From NCBI GenBank assembly GCA_963823435.1, contig CAWGLN010000012.1, positions 186,001 to 250,000 of the forward strand: 64,000 nucleotides of DNA, read 5' to 3'. The notes beneath the pieces were generated by a model, which saw only the letters and a list, made by a program, of their open reading frames with translations, was not told where the DNA came from and searched no databases. Positions 63,507 through 64,000 of the stretch are shown here, in pieces. The DNA comes from CAKZML01 sp963823435 (GTDB lineage Bacteria > Pseudomonadota > Gammaproteobacteria > Steroidobacterales > BM003). The position numbers and the translations under genes are program-made. How positions within the stretch are numbered: the first letter of the stretch is position 1; each line of letters starts with the position of its first letter.

Positions 63507-64000
63507 TCATTCAAGCGTTAGCGTGAACGCCTCGAACGTGTAGCTGCCGCTGCCGCCGGCGAGCGCCCGCTGCGCCTCGGCATCCGTCCAGCGCGATACC
63601 AATGTATGCCCGTCCGGCACGATGAGATTCGAGGCCGAACCCACCATGCGCAAAAAGCCGCCGCGGTCTTCGTAACGGCCATCGGCGTAGAGCACGAGCC
63701 GCGGCGCGCCCGCATCGCGATAGTCGGCGCGTGCGAAGGAGCCGTCGATACGTTGATTTTGCGGCAGCGGCAGTTTCACCCACGCACGGTCGCGTTCCGA
63801 AATCAGCTCGTTGCCATTGATGCGATAGGTGGTCTTATAGCCGCTTCGATTCGTGATAATTACATCACCCTGACGCGACCAGGTGCCCCACAGCGGTTGC
63901 CGATTCTGCCGATCCCAGGCGAGGTCGCTCGCGAGGCCGCGGTCCGGCATGCGGCGACGGTAACTGCCATCGGGAAACAACACGTCGACTTCCGTGTAAT
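63507..64000 (-). CDS. C-terminal part of an unknown protein, cut by the right window edge
   Basis: The frame is open to position 64000 and ends in FEAFTLTLE with a stop at 63507. Beta-rich with repeated GxY/W motifs (LFPDGSYRRRMPD, LVLYADGRYEDRGGF) and WGTWSRQGDVIITNRSGYKTTYRINGNELI. These resemble strand-and-turn repeats of small exported beta-barrel or lipocalin-like proteins, but no family is recognised. The gene's start and any signal peptide lie outside the window. Confidence 0.55.
   Translation of the reverse strand, partial: YTEVDVLFPDGSYRRRMPDRGLASDLAWDRQNRQPLWGTWSRQGDVIITNRSGYKTTYRINGNELISERDRAWVKLPLPQNQRIDGSFARADYRDAGAPRLVLYADGRYEDRGGFLRMVGSASNLIVPDGHTLVSRWTDAEAQRALAGGSGSYTFEAFTLTLE

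Noticed and set aside
63259..63543. 94-aa plus-strand frame over the lipoprotein start
   Set aside because: Antisense to the lipoprotein signal peptide and the intergenic gap; no supporting features.
1..64000. CRISPR arrays, tRNA and rRNA genes, integrases, prophage
   Set aside because: None found: no regularly spaced direct repeats and no cloverleaf sequence other than the tmRNA. The only mobile traces are the 161-bp elements and the post-ssrA repeats.

Overview
The window looks like the chromosome of an uncultured or little-studied gammaproteobacterium of moderately high GC. The first 21 kb carries a classic gammaproteobacterial housekeeping block: ftsH-rlmE, yhbY, greA, carB-carA, dapB-dnaJ-dnaK-grpE-hrcA, nadK, recN, fur, bamE, rnfH, smpB and ssrA (tmRNA). 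The rest mixes metabolic, stress and signalling genes. A multi-copy family of membrane/TolB-like/TPR proteins and a bufferin-type RiPP operon suggest a lineage such as the Woeseiales/Steroidobacterales, but this taxonomic placement is inference only.

Layout. 1-20.5 kb: housekeeping genes, with five or six copies of a roughly 161-bp terminal-inverted-repeat element in the gaps. 20.7-22.1 kb: ssrA with its terminator, then GC-rich repeats and a HigBA-like toxin-antitoxin pair. 23-24.8 kb: a neurotransmitter:sodium symporter (NSS) with its tiny partner subunit. 24.8-32 kb: an NDP-forming acyl-CoA synthetase, an IMPACT-family protein, and a molybdenum hydroxylase (two subunits) beside a dihaem cytochrome c-rhodanese fusion. 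32-43.7 kb: small and single-gene units, including a zinc-ribbon protein, DUF454, GNAT, DUF885, an enolase-superfamily enzyme, SRPBCC, a cupin, a cytochrome c'-like protein and a patatin phospholipase with a cyclic-nucleotide domain. 43.9-49.3 kb: oxyR diverging from ahpC-ahpF, then hflK-hflC. 49.9-56.7 kb: three tandem TM/TolB-like/TPR paralogues in one operon. 57.2-59.1 kb: glutathionylspermidine synthetase/amidase. 59.5-62.1 kb: bufferin operon bufA-bufB-bufC-doxX. 62.3-64 kb: a lipoprotein and a partial gene running off the right edge.

Functional themes. Heat-shock control is visible as two sigma-32-like promoters, before grpE and before dnaK. Peroxide, thiol and metal defence is spread across OxyR/AhpCF, glutathionylspermidine metabolism, Fur and the bufferin operon.

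Data quality. About 25 genes or gene parts are interrupted by single-base frameshifts. Nearly all are +1 and most fall in short homopolymers. They hit indispensable genes (carA, carB, dapB, nadK, smpB), and the downstream frame is perfectly conserved each time. They are therefore most likely base-calling errors rather than pseudogenes. Such genes are annotated here across their full reconstructed span.
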